This document shows, one piece after another, positions 55,182 through 63,557 of a stretch of 64,000 bases of DNA. The first letter of the stretch is position 1, and each line of letters opens with the position of its first letter. The position numbers and the translations under genes were made by a program. A model generated the notes under the pieces. The model had not been told where the DNA came from. It worked only from the letters and a program-made list of their open reading frames with translations, and did not search any database. Origin of the DNA: Nitrospira sp. (lineage in GTDB: Bacteria > Nitrospirota > Nitrospiria > Nitrospirales > Nitrospiraceae); contig JARFXO010000002.1 of NCBI GenBank assembly GCA_029194665.1, positions 612,001-676,000 of the forward strand. Direction: 5' to 3'.

Positions 55182-56186
55182 TCATCGCTCATCGAACGGA
55201 AATATGCGCGTCCAGTCTCGTTTCATATCCACGACGGTCCAGCCTTTGGCAATCGCCTCATCGAGCGCCTTGTCGAGTTTTCCGACATGGGAGGTGCGGT
55301 CGTAGGCCCACTCACGTTCGGCATCAGTATGATGGACCAATCCCATGAACCGCAACCTTGACCCGGCGGAAGTCCATTGCAACATCTGCTGGTCGCCGTC
55401 GGAGTTGCCGAAGGCAAAAATTGGCCGGCGGCCGATGAATTTCTGAATGCCTACGGGCTTGCCGGCTTTGTCGTTCACAAAATCGACGGCGGGCAATTTC
55501 ACAATCACCGGCTTACCATCGCGTAGCTCGAACTTCTGCTTCCCCATGCTCCCGACCACCTGCTCCGGCGGGATGCCATACACCTGCTCAACCCAGGCAC
55601 GCATGAACTCCACTCCACCGCCTGAAACGATGAAGGTCTTGAATCCATTCGCGCGCAAGTACGCCAGCAATTCAAGCATCGGCTGATACACAAGCTCGTG
55701 ATAGGGCCGTTTGAAGCGTGGGTGTCTCGTCGTGGCCAGCCAGTCCTTGACGATGGCGTCGAACTCGTCGGTCGTCATGCCGCTATGCGACACAGCCAGA
55801 ACATCCAGCAGCGCTCTCTCCCCTCCTGCGGCAACGGTTCGCTTATCGCCTTCCAGCAGCGCTTTGAACGGCTGCTTCGTCTTCCACTCGGGATGCTGTG
55901 GCGCCAGGGCCTTCACACGGTCGAGTGCAAATTGCACCTGGAAGTACATCGGCTGTTCCGCCCACAGCGTGCCGTCGTTATCGAAGACCGCAATACGCTC
56001 GGTGGGTGGGACAAAATCGGGACCACCTTCGTTGGTCACTCGTTCGACGAACGTGACGATGTGAGTCTTGACGGCCCCGTCGTTCCAAGACGGAAGCGGA
56101 TCGTCCGCCGCCGTCACAACGCCGTGCGTGACGACAATCAGCAGCACAAGAAGATAGAACAGCTTGTTGCCTCGCGATGCCCTCAT
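55182..56186 (-). CDS. Secreted HAD-family phosphatase
   Basis: The 334-residue product has a signal peptide (YLLVLLIVVTHGVVTAADDP). The HAD motifs are present: motif I AVFDNDGTLWAE with the nucleophile Asp, motif II in KTFIVSGGGVEFMRAWVEQV, and motif IV in FGNSDGDQQML. The layout is phosphoserine-phosphatase-like with a helical cap. The Trp after DGTL (DGTLW) is common in secreted relatives. The neighbouring gene of unknown function follows after nine bases. The periplasmic substrate is unknown. Confidence 0.88.
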   Translation of the reverse strand: MRASRGNKLFYLLVLLIVVTHGVVTAADDPLPSWNDGAVKTHIVTFVERVTNEGGPDFVPPTERIAVFDNDGTLWAEQPMYFQVQFALDRVKALAPQHPEWKTKQPFKALLEGDKRTVAAGGERALLDVLAVSHSGMTTDEFDAIVKDWLATTRHPRFKRPYHELVYQPMLELLAYLRANGFKTFIVSGGGVEFMRAWVEQVYGIPPEQVVGSMGKQKFELRDGKPVIVKLPAVDFVNDKAGKPVGIQKFIGRRPIFAFGNSDGDQQMLQWTSAGSRLRFMGLVHHTDAEREWAYDRTSHVGKLDKALDEAIAKGWTVVDMKRDWTRIFPFDER

Positions 56187-56261
56187 CCGTCCTCACTTTC
56201 TGGATTCAACACTGGGGTGGATCGGCGCCCCCAACCGCCCCCCTCATGATCCGCAGGTGGC

Positions 56262-56648
56262 TTATACGTACATCGGCCGCCTGTCACTAAGGGCGACCCA
56301 GCCTCGCACGATCCGGTACACAAACCAGAGCCCGAGCACGATCATCGGCAGCCACGTGATGAGAATGCCGATCCCAAAGGTCACGATGATGAAGACCACG
56401 CAGAGCGAAATCCAGAGCAGTCCGAACCAGAACGTCCGGATCTGCCAGCGAAAATGCGATTCGAGCCAGGTGCCGCGCGCCTCGCTTCGCTTGACGTAGT
56501 TCAGAATGACCGCGATGATCGACGGCCAGCCGGTGAGAAACGCGCCGACGACGGTCGCGGTGCCGAGGATGCCGGTGAGTAGGCTGAACGCGTGCAGCGC
56601 GTACACAACCTGCGTCCAGGTGACAAGGGAATCCGATGTCCGATCCAT
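56262..56648 (-). CDS. DUF4870 family membrane protein
   Basis: The 128-residue product has three membrane helices: residues 8-35 (LHAFSLLTGILGTATVVGAF), 65-90 and 95-120. The DUF4870 pattern is clear: GWPSIIAVILNYVKRSEARG, then WLESHFRWQIRTFWFGLL. ATG 56648 follows GTGGAGG by about six bases; an in-frame start at 56756 would add a charged N-terminus without a ribosome binding site. Function unknown. Confidence 0.85.
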   Translation of the reverse strand: MDRTSDSLVTWTQVVYALHAFSLLTGILGTATVVGAFLTGWPSIIAVILNYVKRSEARGTWLESHFRWQIRTFWFGLLWISLCVVFIIVTFGIGILITWLPMIVLGLWFVYRIVRGWVALSDRRPMYV

Positions 56649-56815
56649 GCCAGCCTCCACTGTGCCGATGACTGAGCGGTGGTTTGCCCCCCGGTCCCGT
56701 TCCTTGTCGTCCCCCGAGACCGACATGCGCTCGTCCATCTGCACCGCGCAAGCCACGATGCCCGTATCGTACGGCGATGCCTTGACATCAATACCTGTGA
56801 TGCTATGATGCTCCT

Positions 56816-57082
56816 ATGCGCACCACTATCCGCATCGACGATGAACTCCTCCGGAAGCTTAAGGAACAGGCACGTAAGGAAGACGCCCCCCTGACCCTCC
56901 TACTTAATCGAACGCTCCGTGCAGGCATGCGCGCGTCGGTCAAACCATCTCGGCCGAAACGACGCCACCGCGAGCCAACCTACACCATGGGTCAGCCGAG
57001 GATCAAACTGGACAAAGCGCTGGCTCTCGCCGCTGCACTGGAAGATGAGGAGATTGTCAGAAAAGTGCTTGGCCGAAAGTGA
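56816..57082 (+). CDS. Ribbon-helix-helix antitoxin
   Basis: The 88-residue product begins MRTTIRIDDELLRKLKEQAR, a ribbon-helix-helix DNA-binding domain, then a Lys/Arg-rich middle and a helical tail (LDKALALAAALEDEEIVRKV). This is a VapB-like antitoxin of the DUF2191 type. The last codons overlap the toxin start (GTGA). Confidence 0.85.
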   Translation: MRTTIRIDDELLRKLKEQARKEDAPLTLLLNRTLRAGMRASVKPSRPKRRHREPTYTMGQPRIKLDKALALAAALEDEEIVRKVLGRK

Positions 57083-57528
57083 AGCTGATTGACCTGAACA
57101 TCCTCCTCTACGCCATCAACGAAGACTCTCCTCATCACGGAACCATACGAGCATGGTGGGAGGAAGCCCTCAATGGCGACGAATCTTTGGGACTGCCCTG
57201 GGTCGTCCTTCTCGGATTTCTCCGCATCTCAACCAACCGCGACATATTTCCACGACCACTGGATCCTGATACGGCTATCGGCAAAGTCCACGCTTGGCTG
57301 TCGCTCGACCAGGTTCGTCTCTTGCACGAAAAAGACGAGCATTGGGAGATACTTCGTTCCCTACTGAGCGAATCCGGCACCGCCGCCAATCTGGTGACTG
57401 ATGCCCACCTGGCCGCGCTCGCCATCAGTTACGACGCCGTCCTCGTCTCATGCGACAACGACTTTGCCCGATTCAAGCGATTGCGCTGGGAGAATCCGAT
57501 GGGCCGCAAGCCGCACCGGCGGGCGTGA
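57079..57528 (+). CDS. PIN-domain toxin (VapC-like)
   Basis: The 149-residue product starts at GTG 57079, overlapping the antitoxin stop. It has PIN-domain residues LIDLNILLYAINEDSPHH, the LPWVVLLGFLRIST stretch where others have Glu, VTDAHLAALAISYDAVLVSC and NDFARFKRLRW. The first Asp and the later TDAHLAAL and DNDFARF Asp residues are kept. With the antitoxin it forms the window's third toxin-antitoxin pair. Confidence 0.88.
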   Translation: MKLIDLNILLYAINEDSPHHGTIRAWWEEALNGDESLGLPWVVLLGFLRISTNRDIFPRPLDPDTAIGKVHAWLSLDQVRLLHEKDEHWEILRSLLSESGTAANLVTDAHLAALAISYDAVLVSCDNDFARFKRLRWENPMGRKPHRRA

Positions 57529-57874
57529 GTTCAGCTCACCATGGCCGTTTCTACTGCAACCGCCGTGCGACCCCTCGCATTCGGCCCATCGCAAGGATGG
57601 AGCGATGGATTTCCCGGCAATGGGTCCAACGCGAGGTATCTCCATCGGGCCAGACCGCTGCTGGATCTGCGTCGCGCGAGGTTGCTGCAGGACTTGCAGG
57701 TCCCTCCGATCGCATCATCCGCCTCGCAGGCGAGCTCACCGACCGCTTCGTGTAACGACATGCTCCCCGAGCGATCCTCAACACTGAACCGGATCGGCGA
57801 TGTAGGTATCAAGCACTGATTTCCAACCGCTACGTGGATGCATCTTGCCGAACGACGCACGAGCCCGTCGATGC
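57529..57874. other. Gap with a protein-like but unassigned plus-strand frame
   Basis: The frame ending at 57755 reads RWISRQWVQREVSPSGQTAA and then SREVAAGLAGPSDRIIRLAG. It is open in phase but has no credible start. It could be the tail of a lost gene. Nothing else was recognised. Confidence 0.2.
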
Positions 57875-58147
57875 TTACTTCGCCTTTTCCGTCATTTCCT
57901 TCACTTTGGCGGTCCCACGCTCCATTTCAGCCTTCGCTTTCCCCTTTGTTCGTTCCATTTCCGCACTGACCTTGTTACCCTTCGCGTCTTCGACTGCCCC
58001 CTTGGCCTGCCCCTTGACCTCTTCCGTCGTCGCCTTAACTTCTCCCTTCGCCTTTTCTATCGCGGCAGAGGTCTCTCCCGCCGTCGAGGCATCCGCGAAT
58101 CCCAAGAGCGCACCGAAACCGATGGCGAGGATGAATGGCTTGTTCAT
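57875..58147 (-). CDS. Secreted Lys/Glu/Ala-rich helical protein (LEA/CsbD-like)
   Basis: The 90-residue product has a signal peptide (LAIGFGALLGFADASTAGET) and then repeated Ala-Lys-Glu helices (AAIEKAKGEVKATTEEVKGQ, GKAKAEMERGTAKVKEM). Such amphipathic repeats are typical of LEA or CsbD-like stress proteins that protect other proteins when dry or salty; assignment rests on composition only. ATG 58147 follows AAGGAGG. It lies 30 bases downstream of the LEA14-like gene in the same direction. Confidence 0.72.
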   Translation of the reverse strand: MNKPFILAIGFGALLGFADASTAGETSAAIEKAKGEVKATTEEVKGQAKGAVEDAKGNKVSAEMERTKGKAKAEMERGTAKVKEMTEKAK

Positions 58148-58177
58148 GACATAACCTCCTTGTGTAAATGTTTCCTC

Positions 58178-58672
58178 CTACTTTTCAGCCGACTGTCCGA
58201 GATTCAGGTCGATCTCCCCAGTATCCTCGAATGGAATCGTGAAGGTGGAAGGAGACTCCGCAAAGGCTTTCCCCTTGAGACTGTACTGAACGTTGGTAGC
58301 CCCCGAGGTAAATCCTTGAGCCTGGCGAAGCATGTTACCCAGCCCCGTAATGACCTCCCCATTGATCACCTCCGAGCCGAACCGTGGGACGGTGACTTTC
58401 GCTCCTGACATGCCGCTGCCGAATGCTTTCCCATTCAGCGCAACGTCGAAACGGACTCCGTTGATCCCAAGGTCGAAATTATTTGGGTTTTGAATCCGGA
58501 GCTGCACATCGAAGCGTTGTTCCATCAGCGTCATGTCTTTCGGCGCAATGTTGGTGATCGACACCTTCGGCTGCTCAAAGTCTCGCGGCATAGTGGAACA
58601 GGCGGTCATGATCAGCAGGATGAGCGCCGCCCCCACCCCGCCACATCTTGTCGCATTCCGCAAAGTTTGCAT
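58178..58672 (-). CDS. LEA14-like (WHy domain) lipoprotein
   Basis: The 164-residue product starts at ATG 58672 behind AAGGAGGGG. The lipobox is MTAC. The mature part reads QPKVSITNIAPKDMTLMEQR, then FDVQLRIQNPNNFDLGINGV, then FDVALNGKAFGSGMSGAKVT, the WHy/LEA14 type beta-sandwich with its N-P-N motif. LEA2-type proteins act in desiccation or osmotic tolerance. Together with the helical protein downstream it forms a likely two-gene stress unit. Confidence 0.85.
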   Translation of the reverse strand: MQTLRNATRCGGVGAALILLIMTACSTMPRDFEQPKVSITNIAPKDMTLMEQRFDVQLRIQNPNNFDLGINGVRFDVALNGKAFGSGMSGAKVTVPRFGSEVINGEVITGLGNMLRQAQGFTSGATNVQYSLKGKAFAESPSTFTIPFEDTGEIDLNLGQSAEK

Positions 58673-58772
58673 AAGTAGTCCCCTCCTTTTCAACTCCGAT
58701 CGATCCGACCGACACGAGCGGTCACAGAGACTTCCAGGCCCGTGGCAATTCGACCGGATCACTCCCCTTCAC

Positions 58773-59032
58773 TCACGCGCGCGGCGCATGACCCGCACCC
58801 TTTCAGTGACGCGATTGCCATCGGCCTGCGCGACGGCACTCACCGGCATCAACTCGATCGTAACTTTTTCGATCTTGCCCGTGAACTTGAACGGCAGCTG
58901 ATAGTCGGGCGTGACCGGCTGGCCGCTGTCCTCGCCGATGCCGAAAGTGTCGATGTCGAACCGACCTGCGACGGGTTCTTCGCAACGGCCACGACCGATC
59001 TCTTCGCCGTCAATTACACGTATGTAGATCGG
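58773..59032 (-). pseudogene. C-terminal remnant of an arylsulfatase
   Basis: Read on the minus strand from about 59032 to the stop TGA 58775-58773, the frame gives YIRVIDGEEIGRGRCEEPV, then DIDTFGIGEDSGQPV and DYQLPFKFTGKIEKVTIEL. This matches the C-terminal beta-sheet end of arylsulfatases (VNGxxVGxGRI...FDVGxDTGxPV...FxFTGxIxKVxIxL). There is no start, active-site region or metal site; an in-frame TAG precedes the fragment. It lies directly after the DUF2780 gene. Only about 86 of the usual 500 or more residues remain. Confidence 0.7.
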
Positions 59033-59037
59033 CTACG

Positions 59038-59466
59038 CTAATTCATGACGCTCGCCAAGAGGCTCTTCGCCTGATCCCCACCCGCCATTCCGACAAAGTC
59101 CGACATCGTTTGGGAAAATTTCGGCACCATCTCCGAGCCCATACCTAGGCGGGAGAAGGCGGAAGTCAAACCAGCTTGATCCCCGATTGGGCCGGTCAGA
59201 GCGCCGAGGTCCTTGGCAGCCTTCATGAAAGAATCAGCGCCGGGAATGAACTTCGCCAGTGTCGTGAAGTCCATTGAAGGAAGCTTCTCTTTCGCAAGAC
59301 TCAGAATGGATCCGACACCACCGTTCGCCTGATTCGTCGTCACGCCGAGCTGATTGGTCACGAGTTGTGTCAACGCGTTGGTGACACCGGACGATTGCAT
59401 CTCCGCACAGCCCAAGGGAAGAAATGCGGCTACGACCAGCAACAACGCGAGTGATACACGAAACAT
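59038..59466 (-). CDS. DUF2780 lipoprotein
   Basis: The 142-residue product has a lipoprotein signal peptide with lipobox LGC. The mature part contains NALTQLVTNQLGVTTNQAN, SILSLAKEKLPSMDF and FIPGADSFMKAAKDLGALTG, as in DUF2780 proteins. ATG 59466 follows AAGGAGGTGACGT. Function unknown; probably outer-membrane-associated. Confidence 0.83.
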   Translation of the reverse strand: MFRVSLALLLVVAAFLPLGCAEMQSSGVTNALTQLVTNQLGVTTNQANGGVGSILSLAKEKLPSMDFTTLAKFIPGADSFMKAAKDLGALTGPIGDQAGLTSAFSRLGMGSEMVPKFSQTMSDFVGMAGGDQAKSLLASVMN

Positions 59467-59924
59467 ACGTCACCTCCTTGTTCGTCTTCATGAGAGAGCG
59501 CGGCGGCCCCCATAATATCGATCTCGTCACCGTTAGGGAACGGGAAAATTGGCAGGCCTGAACCAAGCCTGCCGGGCCGTTATTGAGAAGTACGATGGCG
59601 GCAATGTTGGGCTGGAGTCAAGGCAGCGCAGTCGAGCGCGTTCCCGGAACGGTCGATTGCTTAACGAACCTGCGTGCCGGTGCGTGAATTGAAAACCCCG
59701 AGGGTGTGGCTCGCGTGAACGACTTTCTGAACCGGTTTGCTGGCGTCACGGAGGAACAGGTCGTCGCAGTTTTGGAGCAAGCTGAACAGCGTCTGGCGAG
59801 TCGTGGAACCGGCCTCGTAGAAAACCACGCGCGTGGCGAACGTCCCGCAGCCCTCGATACCAATGTTCTGATTTTGTACAGACTATGTCGGACAGGGTCC
59901 GGCATCAATACCATCGCATTGCGG
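59467..59924. other. Gap with an unassigned protein-like minus-strand frame
   Basis: On the minus strand an open stretch of about 70 codons (IGIEGCGTFATRVVFYEAGS, then LFSLLQNCDDLFLRDASKPV, then VHASHTLGVFNSRTG) looks protein-like and ends at a TAA near 59660. A TAG lies upstream in frame and no start codon is seen. The opposite strand also has an open stretch (VNDFLNRFAGVTEEQVVAVL). I cannot assign either. A minus-strand terminator lies at 59545-59573. Confidence 0.25.
59545..59573 (-). terminator. Rho-independent-type terminator
   Basis: On the minus strand GGCAGGC and GCCTGCC form a 7-bp stem with a 9-base loop, followed by AATTTT. It would end transcripts coming from the DUF2059 gene. 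The stem is short but GC-rich. Confidence 0.5.
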
Positions 59925-60521
59925 CTATGCCCCCTGCTTCCCCTTGCCTCTGGCAACCACGGCGATCACCTGAAAAAGTTTCTCGACTCGAGCCTTGTAT
60001 TGGTTCATGAATTGAGCCGTCCACATCTTGTTATATTCAATCGCTGCACTCTTCTTCATTCCCGCATCCTTTTCACCAAGCGGTGAGGAATAGTGCGCAA
60101 TGAGACGATCGAGCTCGTCTTCGCCGAAACTCGTCGAATAGGCGTGCTTTAAATGGTCATGAAGAGTCTCGACCTGTCCTATCGATTTTCTGATGTCCGC
60201 CAAGAATGCTTCAATAAGTCGCTCGATTTCCTTCTTTTTCTCACCAGCCACATGGGCATAGGTGTTTCCTACGGCTTTTCTTATTTGCTGTTCGTATTCG
60301 CTGATATATTTCTGAGTAAGAGAGTCGTATTCCGACTCCAGCTCTGAGACTCGGATCAGAGTAAGCAGTTTCTCAACCTTGATTGCCTTGGGGTTCTCAA
60401 TTGTTGCCGCCTCGACGGAAGCCACACCGGAAATCAGCGTCACGCAACAGAACCAACCTCGTAAAACAGTCAACGCAATACTTCTGTAATGTGTGCTCTC
60501 CAAGTTGTGCATCGTTCTCAC
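59925..60521 (-). CDS. DUF2059 secreted protein
   Basis: The 198-residue product has a signal peptide (LISGVASVEAATIE). The domain contains KVEKLLTLIRVSELESEYDS and the DUF2059 motif YSTSFGEDELDRLIAHYSSP followed by LGEKDAGMKKSAA. DUF2059 proteins are secreted and often near envelope genes; the function is unknown. ATG 60521 is near a promoter at 60534-60561. Confidence 0.85.
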   Translation of the reverse strand: MRTMHNLESTHYRSIALTVLRGWFCCVTLISGVASVEAATIENPKAIKVEKLLTLIRVSELESEYDSLTQKYISEYEQQIRKAVGNTYAHVAGEKKKEIERLIEAFLADIRKSIGQVETLHDHLKHAYSTSFGEDELDRLIAHYSSPLGEKDAGMKKSAAIEYNKMWTAQFMNQYKARVEKLFQVIAVVARGKGKQGA

Positions 60522-60533
60522 CTCTTGCGATCG

Positions 60534-60561
60534 AGTCTACATCGTATGGACCGATCGTCAA
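60534..60561 (-). promoter_or_regulatory. Sigma70-like promoter of the DUF2059 gene
   Basis: On the minus strand TTGACG and TAGACT are 16 bases apart. The -10 is off consensus. It lies just upstream of ATG 60521, so the leader would be very short. Confidence 0.35.
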
Positions 60562-60694
60562 GAAATAGAGAATCTTCGATCACCAGGCGTGACTCAACCC
60601 TCAGATCCGTAGTCAGCCCAACGTCGTTCGCAGACAAGAAGGCCAAGGCTCCTTGGCGGAGGTGACACACGGGCACGCGCGGCAATGGTGGTGA

Positions 60695-61972
60695 TTACCC
60701 CGGCAAAGCCTGATACCAGCCATTGGCCTGAACGAGGGTGAGCTGACTGTCGAAGAGCCGGCTGAGCTGATCGCTGGTGATCAACGCGGATTTGGCACCA
60801 TCGGCAACGACGTTCCCGCCTTTCAAGAAAACGACTCGATCGATCTCGGGAGGAATTTCATGCAGATGATGCGTCACAAGTAGAACGGTTTTCCCCTTTC
60901 TGATCTGAGTGCGCAGAAAATCGAGATACTGAAAGCAGGCCTTAGGATCGAGGCCGCTGGTCGGCTCATCAAATATCAACACCAGCGGGTCATGCACCAA
61001 GGCTCGGCCCAGCAGAAATCGTCGCTGCTCGCCGGTGGACAGATGGCCGAAGCGGCGGCCGGACAAAGCCTCGATTCCCAATTCCCGCATCACCTCATGC
61101 GCCCTGGTCACCTGCGTTGTAGTGAACTCTTGGTATTCATAGGTACCGTTACTGGCATAGAACCCGGAAAGGATCACGTTGAGCCCTTCGGCACAGATCA
61201 GATAGTCTCGTTGGAGATCATGAGACACAATGCCGATGTGTTTGCGCACATCCCAGACATTCCAGCGTTCATCACCGAAGAGCGTCATCCGCGTTTCGGC
61301 TCTCGGCATCACATGGATTTCACCCGACAAGAATTTGAGCAGCGTCGATTTTCCCGCTCCATTGGGGCCAAGAATGGCCGCATGTTCTCCCGCTCGCAGG
61401 TCGAAGGAGAAATCCGAGAAGACGCAGGTGTCGCCGCGATAGACCGTGGCACGTTCGATTTCAAGGATTGAGGTGGAACTGGCTGATCGGGTTGACTTTT
61501 TATCAATCGGACTCTGGATCGGTTGCCGGACCGGTTGCCCGGCACGGCGAGCCCGTTCAAGACCAGTGCGAGCCAACACATCCGCCCGCTCATTCTCTGG
61601 GTGTCCGTTATGGCCTCTGACCCAGTGCCAGTCGATTGTATGCTTGGCAACCAGCGCATCGAGTCGCCGCCACAAGTCTTCATTTTTCACCGGGTCGTTG
61701 CCTGCCGTTTTCCACCCACGCTGCTTCCAGGCGAGAATCCATTCACTCATGCCTTTCTGAACATATTGCGAATCCGTATAGACTCGTGCCCTCACTGGCT
61801 GCGTGAGTGACTGCAGCGCTTCAATGACAGCGACCAACTCCATCCGGTTGTTGGTGGTCGTTGGCTCACCGCCGCAGAATTCCGTTTCAGCATTGCCGTT
61901 CCGCACCAAGACCCCCCAGCCTCCAGGACCGGGGTTTCCGCTGCAGGCGCCGTCTGTATAGATATCGATCAT
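60695..61972 (-). CDS. RNase HI fused to an ABC-type ATPase
   Basis: The single frame encodes 425 residues. Residues 1-148 are RNase [50 protein letters not shown] and [20 protein letters not shown], with the catalytic Asp, Glu, Asp, His and Asp in place. A basic linker of about 20 residues follows. Residues 170-425 are a single ABC nucleotide-binding domain: [19 protein letters not shown] (Walker A), [15 protein letters not shown] (signature), [13 protein letters not shown] (Walker B) and [10 protein letters not shown]. It is like the soluble ModF/YlmA-type ATPases without a membrane partner. RNase HI removes RNA from RNA-DNA hybrids; the ATPase role is unknown. Fusion is unusual. Confidence 0.9.
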   Translation of the reverse strand: MIDIYTDGACSGNPGPGGWGVLVRNGNAETEFCGGEPTTTNNRMELVAVIEALQSLTQPVRARVYTDSQYVQKGMSEWILAWKQRGWKTAGNDPVKNEDLWRRLDALVAKHTIDWHWVRGHNGHPENERADVLARTGLERARRAGQPVRQPIQSPIDKKSTRSASSTSILEIERATVYRGDTCVFSDFSFDLRAGEHAAILGPNGAGKSTLLKFLSGEIHVMPRAETRMTLFGDERWNVWDVRKHIGIVSHDLQRDYLICAEGLNVILSGFYASNGTYEYQEFTTTQVTRAHEVMRELGIEALSGRRFGHLSTGEQRRFLLGRALVHDPLVLIFDEPTSGLDPKACFQYLDFLRTQIRKGKTVLLVTHHLHEIPPEIDRVVFLKGGNVVADGAKSALITSDQLSRLFDSQLTLVQANGWYQALPG

Positions 61973-62176
61973 TCGGTTCCTCTTTCGATTCCGTCGTTCG
62001 TGTCTGGATTGTACTCACCCACAGCACGGCCTGCCCCATGATCGCAGTAGCGGTTTCAGAATCCCTATTCGGTAAACCACAGTTGGGGTTCGCGTTTTCA
62101 GGGGACAAGGCTCACCGCGTCCGGCGACAGGTCCGAGAGGAGCAGGTGGCTGAACCCAGGCAGCAAAGAGTCGTCA

Positions 62177-62734
62177 CTATTTCGTCCTGGGCGGCGGATA
62201 ATTTTTGAACGCTTTTTTAATCGCCTTCTCGGTCAGTTGGATGTTCTCTTCCACGCCTTCTCTCAGCTCGGCCACCATGGTGGCTCGCCACACCAGTGCC
62301 TTGTTGGCCGGCTCGACCAAATCTGTAATCAATGTCCCTTCTCGATACTCGTACGACAAGTCCCCGGTGTAGCCGCTGCCCCAGCCATATCCGTCTCCCC
62401 AGCTGGACGCCGGAGCGCTGGGCCTGCTTTGCACTTGCTGTTTGTCTTTCACACCCACCCAGTAATGCACCAACAAATCCGGGTGCTGATCGAGGCTGGT
62501 CTGCGTCAACCCTTTCTGCCGAAGTTCCCGCTCGAGCATGCTCTCGAGTCGATCTCGAACCAGGGAGTTGTCCAGTCGCCCGCTTTGATTCAGGTCCGTC
62601 ATTCCGGAAAACGCAAATGTCTTGAACCGGCTGAAATCGACGGTCGAATCGAAGTCGGTCCTGACATCAATCGCGCTACACCCTACGGCACAGGCCACGA
62701 ACATAGCCGCCGCTCCGCTCCACCATCCCTGCAT
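62177..62734 (-). CDS. DUF4136 lipoprotein, paralogue 2
   Basis: The 185-residue product starts at ATG 62734 behind AAGGAG. The lipobox is AVGC. The domain matches the paralogue at 26695: AIDVRTDFDSTVDFSRFKTF, QHPDLLVHYWVGVKDKQQVQ, GYGWGSGYTGDLSYEYREGT and LITDLVEPANKALVWRATMV. Its promoter at 62867-62895 is nearly identical to that of the barrel gene at 3088. The gene lies downstream of lspA on the same strand but has its own promoter. Confidence 0.87.
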   Translation of the reverse strand: MQGWWSGAAAMFVACAVGCSAIDVRTDFDSTVDFSRFKTFAFSGMTDLNQSGRLDNSLVRDRLESMLERELRQKGLTQTSLDQHPDLLVHYWVGVKDKQQVQSRPSAPASSWGDGYGWGSGYTGDLSYEYREGTLITDLVEPANKALVWRATMVAELREGVEENIQLTEKAIKKAFKNYPPPRTK

Positions 62735-62866
62735 AGTGCAACTCCTTTCTCGAACTCGCATGGCTCCTGTCGAGCACGTGCCGGGAGCTCCCTGCCCCAC
62801 CCTATAACGCACTCTGCCACAAGGAAGAGGCCGACTCCGGCACCCCTCGCTCGCGATGGTGCCCTC

Positions 62867-62895
62867 TGTATAGGCTGGAATCGCTCAGGAGTCAA
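62867..62895 (-). promoter_or_regulatory. Sigma70-like promoter B (twin of 4391-4419)
   Basis: On the minus strand TTGACT and TATACA are exactly 17 bases apart, as in promoter A. Spacers CCTGAGCGATTCCAGCC and CTCAGGCGATCCCACCC are similar, and CATCTCTCCCG lies upstream of both. It would start a transcript about 120 bases upstream of the DUF4136 gene. Confidence 0.6.
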
Positions 62896-62960
62896 CGGCA
62901 AGCCGGGAGAGATGTTTGAGACATTCCGCAAGGAACAATTCAGCCGGCCGTCAGCCACTA

Positions 62961-63479
62961 TCAGCGGCTTACACACCGTGGGGAACTCCGTGACAGCTCG
63001 AGCACAAGCAACCATACGCCGATCGTAATGCAGACATCGGCCACGTTGAAAATGCCGGTGCGGACGCTGCCGATGCCGACATTCATGAAGTCAATGACGC
63101 GTCCATCGTGGAGCAGGCGATCCAAAAGATTGCCTATGCCTCCGCTGAGCACGAGGCTCCAAGCAGTGACGGAGAACGGCGACATCTGCTTGGCGCCGAA
63201 GAGCACGATTGCCATTCCGACAAGACACAGCGCAGGGAACACTTGGAAGAGAATGACTCGTAGCCCCTCGGAAAACCCGCTGCCGAGACTCAAGAAGGCC
63301 CCCTTGTTCTGGGCATACTCCAGGCGAACAGTATCGTGGAGCCATGATCGAGGGGACTCGAGGGCTAAGTATTGCTGAGCGACATCTTTGGTGAGTTGGT
63401 CGCAACCGACGCAGCCAACGAGCAGTAGAAGAATCAACAGGTCTCGTTTGAACCGCACAGTTGAGAGCCTGACGTTCAT
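62961..63479 (-). CDS. lspA: Lipoprotein signal peptidase II (LspA)
   Basis: The product (172 residues from ATG 63479; a TTG at 63491 is also possible) has four membrane helices. The LspA signatures are present: DQLTKDVAQQYL, YAQNKGAFLSLGSGFSE, LSGGIGNLLDRLLHDGRVID with the first catalytic Asp, and GIFNVADVCITIGV with the second. It cleaves the signal peptide of lipoproteins after lipidation at Cys. The many lipoproteins in this window would depend on it. Sequence and length match the family well. Its start has no clear ribosome binding site. Confidence 0.9.
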   Translation of the reverse strand: MNVRLSTVRFKRDLLILLLLVGCVGCDQLTKDVAQQYLALESPRSWLHDTVRLEYAQNKGAFLSLGSGFSEGLRVILFQVFPALCLVGMAIVLFGAKQMSPFSVTAWSLVLSGGIGNLLDRLLHDGRVIDFMNVGIGSVRTGIFNVADVCITIGVWLLVLELSRSSPRCVSR

Positions 63480-63557
63480 CCTAAGTTTCAAGGAAGTGGC
63501 TCAGCCATTTCTTCTCCAGCGCTCGTTCCCCTCTACTGCCGACCGTTCGAGCGAGCA

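Noticed and set aside
58742-59041. Plus-strand frame of 99 codons
   Set aside because: The opposite strand in this stretch matches the arylsulfatase C-terminus; the plus frame has no ribosome binding site or family.
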